The notes: a model not told the origin generated them from the sequence alone. A stretch of DNA of 64,000 bases from UBA8079 sp049601915 (GCA_049601915.1 JBMYRB010000003.1:62001-126000), one strand, 5' to 3'. Positions 35,195 to 45,390 are shown, counted from the first letter of the stretch. Numbers and translations: made by a program.

Positions 35195-36115
35195 ATGGCT
35201 GAGATCACGGCTGCTGCCGTCAAGGAACTGCGCGAGAAGTCCGGCGCAGGCATGATGGATTGTAAAACGGCATTGACCGAGAACGATGGCGACATGGATG
35301 CGGCGGTCGACTGGTTGCGCAAAAAAGGCCTCGCGGCTGCCGAGAAGAAGGCTGGCCGCGCTGCGGCTGAGGGCCTGGTCGGCATGGCAACCGATGGATC
35401 TACAGGTGCTTTGGCGGAGGTGAACTCCGAGACGGATTTTGTCGCCCGCAACGAGATCTTCCAGAGTTTTGTCACGAAAGTGACCGCATTGGCGTTGGTA
35501 CATGGCGATGATGCGGCCGCATTGAAGGCCGCGTCGGTCGATGGCGGCGGATCTGTCGATGAGACAGTCGTCGAACTGGTTGGCACCATTGGTGAGAATA
35601 TCGGCTTCCGCCGGGCCACCAGCCTTAGTATCGGGTCCGGCGTGGTCTCGGGCTATGTCCATAACCAGGTGGCACCGGGTCTCGGCAAGATCGGTGTGCT
35701 GGTGGCGCTCGAATCCACCGGTGATGCGGCCAAGCTTGATGAACTTGGCCGTCAGCTTGCCATGCATGTGGCCGCGGCACAGCCGCAGTTCCTCGATATC
35801 GCCTCTGTCGATGCCAGCGCGCTCGACCGCGAGCGCGAGGTGCTGGCCGAACAGGCGCGCGCTTCGGGCAAACCCGAAGAGATCGTCGAGAAAATGGTGG
35901 AAGGGCGCCTGCGCAAGTTCTACGAAGAAGTCGTGCTCAACGAGCAGACATTCGTGATCGATGGTGAGACCAAGGTTTCGAAGGTCATCGAGGCGGCGGC
36001 ACAGGAGGTCGGTGCGCCGGTCACGCTGGCCGGGTTTGTGCGCTTCACGTTGGGCGAGGGTATTGAACGCCGGGAAGACGATTTCGCCGACGAAGTGGCG
36101 AAGCTCGCTAACTAG
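35195..36115 (+). CDS. tsf: Elongation factor Ts
   Basis: Guanine-nucleotide exchange factor for EF-Tu, 306 residues. The UBA-like N-terminal domain has VKELREKSGAGMMDCKTAL, and the core carries LAEVNSETDFVARN, the TDFV motif that contacts EF-Tu. The ribosome site is GGAG nine bases before ATG. Normal length. Confidence 0.97.
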   Translation: MAEITAAAVKELREKSGAGMMDCKTALTENDGDMDAAVDWLRKKGLAAAEKKAGRAAAEGLVGMATDGSTGALAEVNSETDFVARNEIFQSFVTKVTALALVHGDDAAALKAASVDGGGSVDETVVELVGTIGENIGFRRATSLSIGSGVVSGYVHNQVAPGLGKIGVLVALESTGDAAKLDELGRQLAMHVAAAQPQFLDIASVDASALDREREVLAEQARASGKPEEIVEKMVEGRLRKFYEEVVLNEQTFVIDGETKVSKVIEAAAQEVGAPVTLAGFVRFTLGEGIERREDDFADEVAKLAN

Positions 36116-36147
36116 TTCGCGAACCGGCCGAACGGAACGGTAGTCCG

Positions 36148-36873
36148 ATGGCAGGCATATCTGAATTCAAGCGCGTACTCCTGAAGGTTTCAGGTGAAGT
36201 CCTTATGGGGGACGGGGAATTCGGCCTCGATCCCAAAATGGTCAGCCGTATCGCCAACGATATCGCGGAAGTCCAGAAAGCGGGGGTTGAGATTTGCCTG
36301 GTTGTTGGTGGCGGCAACATTTTCAGGGGTGTGTCCGTATCCGCTCAGGGGATGGAGCGGGCGAGCGCTGACTATATGGGCATGCTCGCAACGGTGATGA
36401 ACGCCCTGGCGCTGCAAAGCGCGCTCGAAGAATGCGACGTTCCCACCCGCGTCCTCTCGGCCATTCCCATGGCAACGGTGTGCGAACCCTATGTTCGCCG
36501 CCGCGCGGTGCGGCACATGGAACGGGGCCGCGTGGTGATCTTCGCTGCGGGCACGGGAAACCCCTATTTCACGACCGATACGGCTGCGGCGTTGCGTGCC
36601 TCGGAGATGGATTGCGATTGTCTGCTCAAGGGCACGAAGGTCGATGGCGTCTATAGCGCCGACCCGGAGAAGGACCTGGCGGCGGAGCGGTTCGACAGTT
36701 TGACCCATTTCGACGTATTGCAGCGCGATCTGAAGGTTATGGACGCGGCGGCTATCACGCTTTGCCGTGAGAACGATATTCCGATTCTGGTGTTTTCGAT
36801 CCAGAATGCCGGAGAGGTGAAGCGTGTGCTCGAGGGCGAGGGCCGTTTCACTATAGTCAGGGGAGAGAATTAG
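36148..36873 (+). CDS. pyrH: UMP kinase
   Basis: Phosphorylates UMP to UDP for nucleotide and sugar-nucleotide supply; 241 residues, amino-acid-kinase fold. Blocks include VLLKVSGEVLMG at the N-terminus, VVGGGNIFRG, and FAAGTGNPYFTTDTAAALRA in the UMP and ATP sites. The next start codon follows its TAG directly, so frr is co-translated or re-initiated. Confidence 0.97.
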   Translation: MAGISEFKRVLLKVSGEVLMGDGEFGLDPKMVSRIANDIAEVQKAGVEICLVVGGGNIFRGVSVSAQGMERASADYMGMLATVMNALALQSALEECDVPTRVLSAIPMATVCEPYVRRRAVRHMERGRVVIFAAGTGNPYFTTDTAAALRASEMDCDCLLKGTKVDGVYSADPEKDLAAERFDSLTHFDVLQRDLKVMDAAAITLCRENDIPILVFSIQNAGEVKRVLEGEGRFTIVRGEN

Positions 36874-37428
36874 GTGTCGGCTGATGAAAATGACCTCAAG
36901 CGCCGCATGGACGGCGCCTTGGATGCGCTGAAGCGCGAGTTTAGCGGCCTGCGTACAGGCCGCGCCTCAACGTCGCTGTTGGAGAATGTTCAGGTGGATG
37001 CCTATGGCGCCGCCATGCCCATGAATCAGGTGGCCTCTGTTAGTGTTCCCGAACCGCGGATGCTAAGTGTCCAGGTCTGGGACGACGGCAACGTCAAGGC
37101 TGTGGAGAAGGCGATCATCGATTCCGAGCTGGGCCTGAACCCCCAGACGGAGGGCAACCTGATTCGCGTGCCGATCCCCGAGCTTAGCGAGGAGCGTCGC
37201 GAGGAGATGACCAAGGTTGCCGCGAAATATGCGGAACAGGCGCGCATCGCGGTGCGTAACGTTCGCCGCGACGGCATGGATTCTCTCAAGAAGCTTGAGA
37301 AGGACGGCGAGATCTCGCAAGATGAACACCGTGCGCGGGGCGACGACATCCAGCAGTTGACCGACGGCCATATCTCGAACATCGACTCACTGCTCGAATC
37401 CAAAGAGCAGGAGATCATGCAGGTCTGA
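36874..37428 (+). CDS. frr: Ribosome recycling factor
   Basis: Splits post-termination ribosomes with EF-G. The 184 residues start at GTG immediately after the pyrH stop, with GGGGAGA inside the pyrH end as ribosome site. Typical features are LRTGRAS near the N-terminus, VPEPRMLSVQVWD and the two long helices rich in Arg and Glu (SEERREEMTKV, VRNVRRDGMDSLKKLEK). Confidence 0.97.
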   Translation: MSADENDLKRRMDGALDALKREFSGLRTGRASTSLLENVQVDAYGAAMPMNQVASVSVPEPRMLSVQVWDDGNVKAVEKAIIDSELGLNPQTEGNLIRVPIPELSEERREEMTKVAAKYAEQARIAVRNVRRDGMDSLKKLEKDGEISQDEHRARGDDIQQLTDGHISNIDSLLESKEQEIMQV

Positions 37429-37432
37429 CCGT

Positions 37433-38161
37433 ATGGCGGACACCGGCGACTATCAGGACCGGGTGCCCGCGCATATTGCGGTCATCATGGACGGCAACGG
37501 CCGGTGGGCACGCGCCCGCGGTCTGCCGCGAACCGCCGGGCATGCGAAGGGGGCGGAGGCGGTCAAGCGTACCTTGGACGCGGCCGAGGAACTCGGCCTG
37601 AAATACCTCACATTATTCGGCTTCAGTTCCGAGAACTGGAACCGCCCTAGCGACGAAGTCGGCGACCTCATGGGTTTGCTGCGACGCTACCTCCAGAGCG
37701 AAACTGCCAATTTGCACCAACGTGGGATGCGAATTCGGGTGATCGGAGACCGGGCACGGTTTTCTGACGACATCGTGACCCTGATCGAGGGTGCGGAGAA
37801 AATGACGGCGGGCAATACCGGGCTCAACCTGACCGCAGCACTCAGCTACGGCGGACGCCAGGATATCGTGGCGGCAACCCGTGTGATAGCGCAGCGCGCC
37901 GCGGACGGTGACCTTGACCCCGCGACCATCGATGCCGAGTTGGTCTCGCAACATCTGTGGACCCGGGGCCTGCCGGATCCCGATCTGCTTATCCGGACGA
38001 GCAATGAGCAGCGGATCAGCAATTTCCTGCTTTGGCAGTGTGCCTATACCGAGCTGGTGTTTGTCGACGCGCTCTGGCCGGATTTTGGCCATGCGCATCT
38101 GGAAGAATGTATCGACGAGTTTAACCGCCGTGAACGCCGGTTTGGCGCCGTGGCCGACTAA
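37433..38161 (+). CDS. uppS: Isoprenyl transferase (undecaprenyl diphosphate synthase)
   Basis: cis-Prenyltransferase making the C55 lipid carrier for peptidoglycan and other envelope glycans; 242 residues. The diphosphate site IMDGNGRWARARGLPR, YLTLFGFSSENWNRP and the late RTSNEQRISNFLLWQCAYTE with its Glu are all intact. Four bases after frr, followed by cdsA. Confidence 0.96.
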   Translation: MADTGDYQDRVPAHIAVIMDGNGRWARARGLPRTAGHAKGAEAVKRTLDAAEELGLKYLTLFGFSSENWNRPSDEVGDLMGLLRRYLQSETANLHQRGMRIRVIGDRARFSDDIVTLIEGAEKMTAGNTGLNLTAALSYGGRQDIVAATRVIAQRAADGDLDPATIDAELVSQHLWTRGLPDPDLLIRTSNEQRISNFLLWQCAYTELVFVDALWPDFGHAHLEECIDEFNRRERRFGAVAD

Positions 38162-38166
38162 AGTCT

Positions 38167-39012
38167 TTGACCACGCCATCCGAACCTCCCGCGCCACCGG
38201 CAGCGCCTCCGCATGGGAAGAGCAACTTCCTGATGCGGTTCCTGTCGGCGCTGGTGCTCATACCGCTGACGTTGTTTTGCGTTTGGCTGGGCTCACCCTG
38301 GTTTGCCGCAATGCTGGCCGTCGTGGTCCTGGCGGCCGGTGCAGAATGGCGATCGATCGCCGTCATCGAGCGCGCCGGCCTGCGCATGCAGTCGATCATG
38401 GTGCCGTTGTTTGTGCTGGTCGTGGGAGAGGTCGCCGGTCCGTCTGCAGGGTTGCTGGCGCTCATCGTCGGCTTGGTGCTGGCCGCCGGCACTTTCGCCG
38501 CCCCCTTGAACGAGCGGGTCTGGGCCCTGGTCGCACATCTGCATCTCGGCCTGGCCTTGGTCGCCCTGTTGTTCTTGCGTCTGCAACCCGAGGTCGGGTT
38601 CGATCTGGTGGTGTTCCTGTTTGCGATGGTCTGGATGTCCGATATCGGGGGCTATGTCGCCGGCCGAATTGTCGGTGGGCCTCGGCTGGCGCCGCGCATC
38701 AGCCCGAATAAGACCTGGGCCGGTGCGATTGGCGCCTCGGTGTTTGCGCTCGCGACGGCGGCCGTGATGGCACGCGCGGCGGGCGTACCATCGGAGCCCG
38801 TCCTCGTCATTGTGTTGCTGCTGTCGCTGGCGACCCAATGTGGCGACCTGTTCGAATCCTGGGTCAAGCGTCACTTCGATGTGAAGGATTCGGGCACGCT
38901 CATACCCGGCCATGGTGGTGTACTCGACAGGGTCGACGGCCTACTGTTTGCCGCACCCGCCCTGGCCCTGATTGTCTTACTGTCCGGAACGGATTTCATC
39001 CTATGGCGCTGA
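38167..39012 (+). CDS. cdsA: Phosphatidate cytidylyltransferase
   Basis: Makes CDP-diacylglycerol from phosphatidate and CTP for phospholipid synthesis. It has 281 residues and about eight helices. The family signature is visible as the PRISPNKTWAGAIGA block and the later ESWVKRHFDVKDSGTLIPGH. The start is uncertain: TTG at 38167, six bases after uppS and without a clear ribosome site, or ATG at 38233, which still leaves the complete first helix. Its end overlaps dxr by 10 bases. Confidence 0.92.
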   Translation: MTTPSEPPAPPAAPPHGKSNFLMRFLSALVLIPLTLFCVWLGSPWFAAMLAVVVLAAGAEWRSIAVIERAGLRMQSIMVPLFVLVVGEVAGPSAGLLALIVGLVLAAGTFAAPLNERVWALVAHLHLGLALVALLFLRLQPEVGFDLVVFLFAMVWMSDIGGYVAGRIVGGPRLAPRISPNKTWAGAIGASVFALATAAVMARAAGVPSEPVLVIVLLLSLATQCGDLFESWVKRHFDVKDSGTLIPGHGGVLDRVDGLLFAAPALALIVLLSGTDFILWR

Positions 39013-40196
39013 ACGAAATCGATTTGCCGTCGACTGACGCGGCGCGCCGGATATCCATTCTCGGCGCCACAGGGTCGATCGGCAAAAGCACCACAGATCT
39101 TATCCGCCGCAACCGGGATCGCTTCGATGTGGTGGCACTGACCGCGAATACGAGCGCGGCGGAACTGGCGATTTTGGCCCGCGAATTTGACGCTGAACTC
39201 GCGGTTATCGCCGACCCGTCAGCCTATGATGCGCTACGTGAAGGCTTGGCGGGGAGCGGCATCGAGGCCGCGGCCGGGCCCGAGGCGTTAAGCGCAGCGG
39301 GCGCCGCGTCGGCCGATCTCATCGTTGCCGGGATCGTCGGCGCAGCGGGACTGGAATCGACCCTTTCGGCAGTCGAACAGGGCACGTTGGTGGCGCTCGC
39401 GAACAAGGAGAGTCTGGTTTGCGCCGGTGATTTGGTACTGACGGCGACCGAACGTTTCGGTACGCGTCTTCTGCCGCTCGATTCTGAACACAACGCGATT
39501 TTCCAGGTTTTCGAGACCGAGAATGCCGGGGACGTGGAAAAACTGATCCTCACCGCGTCCGGCGGGCCGTTCCGTCCCTGGTCGCGCGAGCGGATGGCGG
39601 CGGCAACGCCGGACGAGGCGATCGCACATCCAAACTGGGATATGGGCCGCAAAATATCGGTCGATTCGGCGACGATGATGAACAAAGGCCTTGAACTGAT
39701 CGAGGCCGCCTATCTGTTCCCCGTCGGTGCCGGCGACATCGATGTGCTGGTGCACCCGCAATCCGTGGTTCATTCGATGGTCGCCTATGTCGACGGCTCG
39801 GTGCTGGCGCAGTTGGGGACACCGGATATGCGTGTGCCGATCGCGCACGCCCTGGCATGGCCGGCCCGCATGGAAAGCCCCGCGGCGCGCTTGGACCTTG
39901 CCGCGATTGGGGCGCTTGAGTTTGAAGAACCGGACCATGAGCGTTTTCCCGCCATTTCACTCGCGCGAAGCGCCCTTTCGGCGGGCCAAGGTGCGACCGT
40001 GATTCTAAATGCCGCGAATGAAGTCGCGGTCGAGAGCTTCCTCGATGGCCGGATCGGTTTCCTCGATATCGCCGAAACGGTGATGCGGGTGCTCGAGGCG
40101 GTCGATGGCCACGAAATCTCCTCGCTTGAAGATTTCAGGTCATTGGATCGTGAAAGCCGACATGTCTCAGAAAACCTTGTAAAATCCGCTTCTTAA
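39003..40196 (+). CDS. dxr: 1-deoxy-D-xylulose 5-phosphate reductoisomerase
   Basis: Second step of the MEP isoprenoid pathway, forming MEP with NADPH. It has 397 residues from the ATG at 39003. The nucleotide-binding ILGATGSIGKSTTDLI is at 15-30; LVALANKESLVCAG and PLDSEHNAIFQ are substrate and metal blocks, and ILTASGGPFR is the flexible loop. The upstream part of the open frame overlaps cdsA and is not homologous. Supplies precursors used by uppS two genes upstream. Confidence 0.96.
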   Translation: MALNEIDLPSTDAARRISILGATGSIGKSTTDLIRRNRDRFDVVALTANTSAAELAILAREFDAELAVIADPSAYDALREGLAGSGIEAAAGPEALSAAGAASADLIVAGIVGAAGLESTLSAVEQGTLVALANKESLVCAGDLVLTATERFGTRLLPLDSEHNAIFQVFETENAGDVEKLILTASGGPFRPWSRERMAAATPDEAIAHPNWDMGRKISVDSATMMNKGLELIEAAYLFPVGAGDIDVLVHPQSVVHSMVAYVDGSVLAQLGTPDMRVPIAHALAWPARMESPAARLDLAAIGALEFEEPDHERFPAISLARSALSAGQGATVILNAANEVAVESFLDGRIGFLDIAETVMRVLEAVDGHEISSLEDFRSLDRESRHVSENLVKSAS

Positions 40197-40257
40197 CGCC
40201 ACCTCAAGTATTGCCGGCCATGGTACTGGCGAGCAGGTGAAAAGGGATTGAATCCGC

Positions 40258-41376
40258 ATGGGTGGTATCGCCGTCACAATATTCTGGTTTCTAGTCGTTC
40301 TGACGCCACTCGTTTTTGTTCACGAGTTTGGCCACTATTGGTTTGCGCGGCGCGCGGGCGTGCGCGTGGAAGTTTTCTCCGTGGGCTTCGGCCGCGAACT
40401 GTTCGGTTACACGGACAAACACGGTACGCGCTGGAAATTCAGCCTCATCCCGTTCGGTGGCTACGTCAAAATGTTTGGCCAGAGCGACCTGGGACCCGAT
40501 GATGACGGCGTGGAAATGACCGCGGACGAACGTGCGGTCGCCTTTCATCACAAGAAATTGTCCCAGAAGACGGCGATCGTCGCGGCGGGGCCGCTTGCGA
40601 ATATTCTGTTCGCAATCGCCATCTTTACGATCCTGTTTGCGACCACGGGTCAGCCCTTCACCCCGGCGCAAGTGTCGGAAGTCGTTCCCGGTTCCGCCGC
40701 GGAAGCGGCGGGATTGGAGACCGGTGATGAGTTTCTCGAGGTCGCCGGACGCTCGATTGCGCGGTTTGAAGAGGTACAGCAACTCATCAGGCTGCATCCG
40801 GGAATTCCCGTTGATATCGTTGTGGACCGTGACGGTGCGCAGCTGGATCTGGTGGCGACGCCCAGCGTGAATGTCATCCCCGACGGCCTGGGAGACGAGG
40901 CCCGCATTGGTGTTCTGGGGGTTCGTGGGCTTGAGAGGGCGTTCGAGCGGCACAGCGTGCCGGTCGCTACCTGGCAAGGCGTTCGTGAGACGGTTCGTCT
41001 GGTTTCGGTCACGGTGACTGCGATCGGGCAGATGTTTGGTGGCGAACGCAGCGCGCAGGAATTGGGCGGACCGGTGCGAATCGCACAGATGTCCGGAAGC
41101 GCCGCTGACGCGGGAATCGCGACATTTGTGATCTTTGCAGCGTTCCTGTCGATTAATCTCGGGCTGATTAATTTGTTCCCAATTCCTCTGCTCGATGGCG
41201 GACATCTGGCGTTCTACGCATATGAAGCCTTGTTCCGCAGGGCGCCGGGGCGTTGGGCACAGGAGCTTGGTATGAAAATCGGACTGGTTTTCGTGCTCGG
41301 GCTCATGCTATTCGCCACATTCAACGATATCGTCCGTCTTCCGGTTGTGCAGCGATTGGTAGCGCTGTTTACTTGA
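40258..41376 (+). CDS. rseP: Site-2 intramembrane metalloprotease RseP
   Basis: Membrane zinc protease of 372 residues that cleaves anti-sigma factors and signal peptide remnants. The HEXXH motif is HEFGHYWFARRAGV near residue 22, the second metal motif is NLFPIPLLDGGH near 305, and a single PDZ domain spans about 130-205 (SEVVPGSAAEAAGLETGDE). E. coli RseP has two PDZ domains, so this is the shorter form. Normal neighbour of bamA. Confidence 0.95.
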   Translation: MGGIAVTIFWFLVVLTPLVFVHEFGHYWFARRAGVRVEVFSVGFGRELFGYTDKHGTRWKFSLIPFGGYVKMFGQSDLGPDDDGVEMTADERAVAFHHKKLSQKTAIVAAGPLANILFAIAIFTILFATTGQPFTPAQVSEVVPGSAAEAAGLETGDEFLEVAGRSIARFEEVQQLIRLHPGIPVDIVVDRDGAQLDLVATPSVNVIPDGLGDEARIGVLGVRGLERAFERHSVPVATWQGVRETVRLVSVTVTAIGQMFGGERSAQELGGPVRIAQMSGSAADAGIATFVIFAAFLSINLGLINLFPIPLLDGGHLAFYAYEALFRRAPGRWAQELGMKIGLVFVLGLMLFATFNDIVRLPVVQRLVALFT

Positions 41377-41433
41377 CCCTAAGGGTTTGACCGAAAAGCA
41401 GAAACGGGCAATCGAAAGGACAGGGGCGAGCGC

Positions 41434-43734
41434 GTGTTTTTCCGCACTTGTAAGAATGTTGTAGCGGTCTTGCTGACAGGAGGCATTTTCGTCCTGTTCA
41501 CTTTGGCGCAACCGACGAGTGCGCAGACCCGGTCTGGCGTGGTTGTTGAGGAAATTCGCGTCGTCGGAACCCAGCGGATCGATCCCTCGACGGTGAACGC
41601 CTATATGCAGATCAAACCGGGCGATGCCTATGACCCGGCCAAGGTCGATGATTCGCTAAAGAATCTGTTCAACACCGGCTTGTTCGCGGACGTCACGTTG
41701 CGGCGTGAGGGCGATGCTGTTGTCGTCCAGGTGGTTGAAAACCCGATCATTAACCGGATCGCGTTTGAGGGAAACCGCAAGATTGATGATGAAGGGCTCT
41801 TGAGCGAAGTGTCCTTGCGACCGCGCGTTGTTTACACACGCACAAAGGTGCAGAGCGATGTTCGGCGGTTACTGGATATTTATCGGCGCTCGGGCCGGTT
41901 TGCTGCCACAGTGGACCCCAAAGTCATTCAATTGCCGGAGAATCGCGTCGATCTGGTGTTCGAAATCGAAGAAGGCGGCAAGACCGGTATCCGCGCGATC
42001 AACTTCATCGGGAACAAGGAGTTCTCCGACGGGGATCTGCGTGAAACGATCCAGACTACCGAAACGGCTTTCTATAACTTCCTTTCGAGCAACGATACCT
42101 ACGACCCCGACAGGTTGTCGTTCGACCGGGAGTTGCTGCGTCGACTCTATTTGTCCGAGGGTTATGCGGACTTCCGGGTCGTCTCCGCGATCGCGGAGCT
42201 GACCGAAGATCGTGATGATTTCATCGTTACGTTCACCCTGGACGAGGGTCCTGAATACAGCTTCGGCATGCTCGATGTCGCGAGCGAGCTTCGCGGCGTC
42301 GACGGGACCGAGCTCCAAGACTTGATCGCCGCGGACACGGGCGACACCTATGACGCCAACGAAGTCGAAGAAACGGTACAATCGATTACAGATTCCCTCG
42401 GTGAGAGAGGGTTCGCGTTTGTAGATGTACGCCCGCGTGTGGACCGAGACCGTGAAGACCTGACGATCGATGTGACCTATGAAGTTCGCGAGGGACCGCG
42501 TGTGTTTGTCGAGCGGATCGACATCTCGGGTAATGTGCGGACGCTCGACGAGGTGATCCGACGCGAATTCACGATCGTCGAAGGTGACGCGTTCAATACG
42601 GCCAAGCTTCGTCGAACACGCCAGCGTTTACAGGATCTCGGATTCTTCTCCCGCGTCGACATCAACAACACGCCGGGAAACGCGAACGACCGCACGATCG
42701 TCAGTGTGAATGTCGAAGAACAATCGACAGGCGAACTCTCGGTCGGCGCCGGTTTTTCGTCTAATGCAGGCTTGCTGACCGACATCGCTTTGCGTGAACG
42801 TAATCTGCTCGGCCGCGGACAGGATCTGCGCGTGAGCACCACGCTAGCGACGAAACAACAGCAGATCGACCTTAGCTTTACCGAGCCCTATTTCCTCGAC
42901 CGGGACGTCGCTGCAGGGTTTGATTTATTCCTTCGGAAGACCGATTTCACCGATCGAAGTTCATTCGAGGAGAGCGAGGCCGGTTTCGGAGTACGTGTCG
43001 GCTATCAGATGGCGCAACGGATTCGGCACACCGCGCGCTATCGTTTTACTCGAGATAGTATTGACGATATTCAGAACGACGCGTCGGATGTCGTGAAGGC
43101 ACAGTCGGGTACGTTCACGACATCATCGATCGAGAATGATTTTTTCTTCGATGCTCTCGACAGTAGGTTTAACCCGACTGATGGTTACTCCCTCAATTAC
43201 AGCATTGATGTTGCCGGATTTGGTGGTTCGGAAAAATTCGTCCGCAACGAAGTCGGCGCGGGCTACTTTACGCCCCTGTTCGGGACGTCGATTATCGGCA
43301 GCCTGCAAGGTGAGAGCGGTAACATCATATCCTTGGAGGATGACCAAGTTCGTCTTTCGGAACGGTTCTTTCTCGGTGGTTCCCGGTTACGTGGCTTCAA
43401 GGTTGGCGGGGTCGGACCGCGTGATCTGAGAAAGGGTGATTCTCTCGGTAGTTCTAACTATTATCGTGGCTCAGCAGAACTCGCTTTTCCGCTTGGCCTG
43501 CCGGACGAGTTTGACATCAGGGGAGCCGTGTTCAGTGACGTGGGCAGCGCATGGGGCATTGACGATCCGTTTCCCGATATCGCCGACGATGCCAGTTTGC
43601 GCGGTTCCGTCGGCATCGGCCTGGGATGGGGTTCACCCGTCGGTCCCGTTCGCATAAATCTGTCTCGCGCCATCCTCAAGGAAGAGTATGACAAGACGGA
43701 GTTCTTCAGTTTCAGCTTTGGAACCCGGTTCTAA
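41434..43734 (+). CDS. bamA: Outer membrane protein assembly factor BamA
   Basis: Omp85-family barrel that inserts outer-membrane proteins; 766 residues. A signal peptide (hydrophobic core about 11-24, cleavage after PTSAQ) is followed by five POTRA domains to about residue 420, then a C-terminal barrel with the IRGF-like lid motif seen here as SRLRGFKVGGVGPRD, and a terminal Phe. The start is GTG at 41434 after GGGGCGAGC. GC content drops in the barrel part, which I take as ordinary variation. Confidence 0.97.
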   Translation: MFFRTCKNVVAVLLTGGIFVLFTLAQPTSAQTRSGVVVEEIRVVGTQRIDPSTVNAYMQIKPGDAYDPAKVDDSLKNLFNTGLFADVTLRREGDAVVVQVVENPIINRIAFEGNRKIDDEGLLSEVSLRPRVVYTRTKVQSDVRRLLDIYRRSGRFAATVDPKVIQLPENRVDLVFEIEEGGKTGIRAINFIGNKEFSDGDLRETIQTTETAFYNFLSSNDTYDPDRLSFDRELLRRLYLSEGYADFRVVSAIAELTEDRDDFIVTFTLDEGPEYSFGMLDVASELRGVDGTELQDLIAADTGDTYDANEVEETVQSITDSLGERGFAFVDVRPRVDRDREDLTIDVTYEVREGPRVFVERIDISGNVRTLDEVIRREFTIVEGDAFNTAKLRRTRQRLQDLGFFSRVDINNTPGNANDRTIVSVNVEEQSTGELSVGAGFSSNAGLLTDIALRERNLLGRGQDLRVSTTLATKQQQIDLSFTEPYFLDRDVAAGFDLFLRKTDFTDRSSFEESEAGFGVRVGYQMAQRIRHTARYRFTRDSIDDIQNDASDVVKAQSGTFTTSSIENDFFFDALDSRFNPTDGYSLNYSIDVAGFGGSEKFVRNEVGAGYFTPLFGTSIIGSLQGESGNIISLEDDQVRLSERFFLGGSRLRGFKVGGVGPRDLRKGDSLGSSNYYRGSAELAFPLGLPDEFDIRGAVFSDVGSAWGIDDPFPDIADDASLRGSVGIGLGWGSPVGPVRINLSRAILKEEYDKTEFFSFSFGTRF

Positions 43735-43747
43735 CGGAGTGAAAACC

Positions 43748-44335
43748 ATGCGCATGCAACTGCTCGTCGCTGCCGCAATGATGATTGCGAGCGTGGTTCT
43801 GGCGGGACCGATTCACGCGCAAGACATTGAGAAGCCGCCGGTCCCGTCGATCGCGATCATCGATGTTGAGAAGATTATGAGTGAATCTCTCGCGTTCCAA
43901 TCGGCAAGAAAACAAATCGACAAAATAGCGAGTGATCTACAGCAGCAGATCGTGTCCGCGGAAGAGACGTTGCGCTCTGAAGAGCAACAACTGCAGCAAC
44001 AGCGGGCGATTTTGACACCTGAAGTCTACGGTGATCGCCGCCAGGCGCTCCAGGAACGCGCCGCGGCGTTGCAGCAGCGTGCCCGATCGTTGCGGCAGAC
44101 ACTGGATCGGGGTATGGCGCAAACGATGCAGCGCATCCAGCTTGTGCTGTTTGAGGAAGTGGGAAAGCTGTCGGAAGATCTCGGCGTTAATCTGGTTCTG
44201 CCAAGATCCCAGATTGTCGTCGCTTTCGACTCCTTCGACATAAGCGAGCAGGCGCTCAAACGTCTGAACGAACGCTTGACCGACATTGAGATGTCTCTCG
44301 ATCGCGCGGACGAACAGAAGCCTGCGGGAAACTGA
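43748..44335 (+). CDS. skp: OmpH/Skp family periplasmic chaperone
   Basis: Periplasmic holdase for unfolded outer-membrane proteins; 195 residues. The signal peptide is MRMQLLVAAAMMIASVV followed by cleavage after HAQ. The mature part is largely a Gln- and Glu-rich coiled coil (about 50-125) as in Skp. I chose the ATG at 43748 with GGAGTG upstream; an open frame extends back into bamA. Standard position between bamA and lpxD. Confidence 0.92.
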   Translation: MRMQLLVAAAMMIASVVLAGPIHAQDIEKPPVPSIAIIDVEKIMSESLAFQSARKQIDKIASDLQQQIVSAEETLRSEEQQLQQQRAILTPEVYGDRRQALQERAAALQQRARSLRQTLDRGMAQTMQRIQLVLFEEVGKLSEDLGVNLVLPRSQIVVAFDSFDISEQALKRLNERLTDIEMSLDRADEQKPAGN

Positions 44336-44344
44336 TCACTCCTG

Positions 44345-45367
44345 ATGGCTGACCCGCGCTTTTTCGAGAACAAGGGGCCCTTTTCGATAGGACAGCTCGC
44401 AGAGGTTGCCGGTGCGACGTTGTCCGACGGTGCTCATTCCGATCTGTCGATAGAAGACGTTGCGCCGCTCGATGCTGCAGGCCCCGGCCATGTCAGTTTT
44501 CTCGATAACCGGAAATACATATCGACATTCGAAGCTTCGAAGGCTGCTGCTTGTATCGTGTCGCCCGCATTCGCAGACCGTGCCCCTGAAGGCATGGTTC
44601 TGTTGTTGAGTGAAACGCCTTACCGCGGATACGCACGCATCGCGCATGCGTTTTATCCAGATGGCTCGGGCAGTTCGGAAATTCATCCTTCGGCGTTTGT
44701 CGATTCCACGGCGGTGCTGGGGGAAGGCGTTTCCGTGGGCCCCAATGCCGTCATTGAGGCAGGCGTACGCGTCGAGGCAGAGGTCCGGGTTGGCGCCGGT
44801 GCGGTGCTGGGCTCAGGGATCACCGTAGGCCCCCGAACAGTGATTGGCGCAGGTGCGAGCATTTCCCATTGCGACATAGGTGCGTCATGCGATTTACATC
44901 CCGGTGTCCGCATCGGGACGCGTGGTTTCGGGTTCGACATGTCCACTGAAGGCCACCTGAATGTGCCGCAACTCGGGCGCGTCATTGTTGGCGACAATGT
45001 CGAGATCGGCGCGAACTCGACAATCGATCGCGGCGCGGGCCCAGACACCGTGATCGGCGACGGTTGCAAGATTGATAATCTGGTGCAGATCGGGCACAAC
45101 GTCCGCTTGGGCAAGGGCTGTGTCGTCATCGCACAAGCCGGCGTGGCGGGAAGCGCGACGCTTGAGGATTTTGTGATCTTGGCCGCGCAGTCAGGCGTCG
45201 CCGGGCACATCACGGTGGCGCCGGGAACGCAACTCGCGGCGCGCAGCGGACTGATGCGTGACTCCGAGCCCGGGGTAAAATTGGCGGGAAATCCAGCCAT
45301 TCCGGCCAAGGAATATTTTCGCCAGATGGCCGTACTTGCCAAGGTCACGAAGGACCGTGGCCGCTAG
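44345..45367 (+). CDS. lpxD: UDP-3-O-(3-hydroxyacyl)glucosamine N-acyltransferase
   Basis: Third acyl-transfer step of lipid A synthesis, 340 residues. The N-terminal uridine-binding domain (about 1-105) is followed by left-handed beta-helix hexapeptide repeats (about 110-290), with the catalytic-His block KIDNLVQIGHNVRLGKG. The C-terminus has a helical tail for acyl carrier protein binding. Placed nine bases after skp. Confidence 0.96.
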   Translation: MADPRFFENKGPFSIGQLAEVAGATLSDGAHSDLSIEDVAPLDAAGPGHVSFLDNRKYISTFEASKAAACIVSPAFADRAPEGMVLLLSETPYRGYARIAHAFYPDGSGSSEIHPSAFVDSTAVLGEGVSVGPNAVIEAGVRVEAEVRVGAGAVLGSGITVGPRTVIGAGASISHCDIGASCDLHPGVRIGTRGFGFDMSTEGHLNVPQLGRVIVGDNVEIGANSTIDRGAGPDTVIGDGCKIDNLVQIGHNVRLGKGCVVIAQAGVAGSATLEDFVILAAQSGVAGHITVAPGTQLAARSGLMRDSEPGVKLAGNPAIPAKEYFRQMAVLAKVTKDRGR

Positions 45368-45390
45368 ATTTTGACGAAACTTGCCGGTTA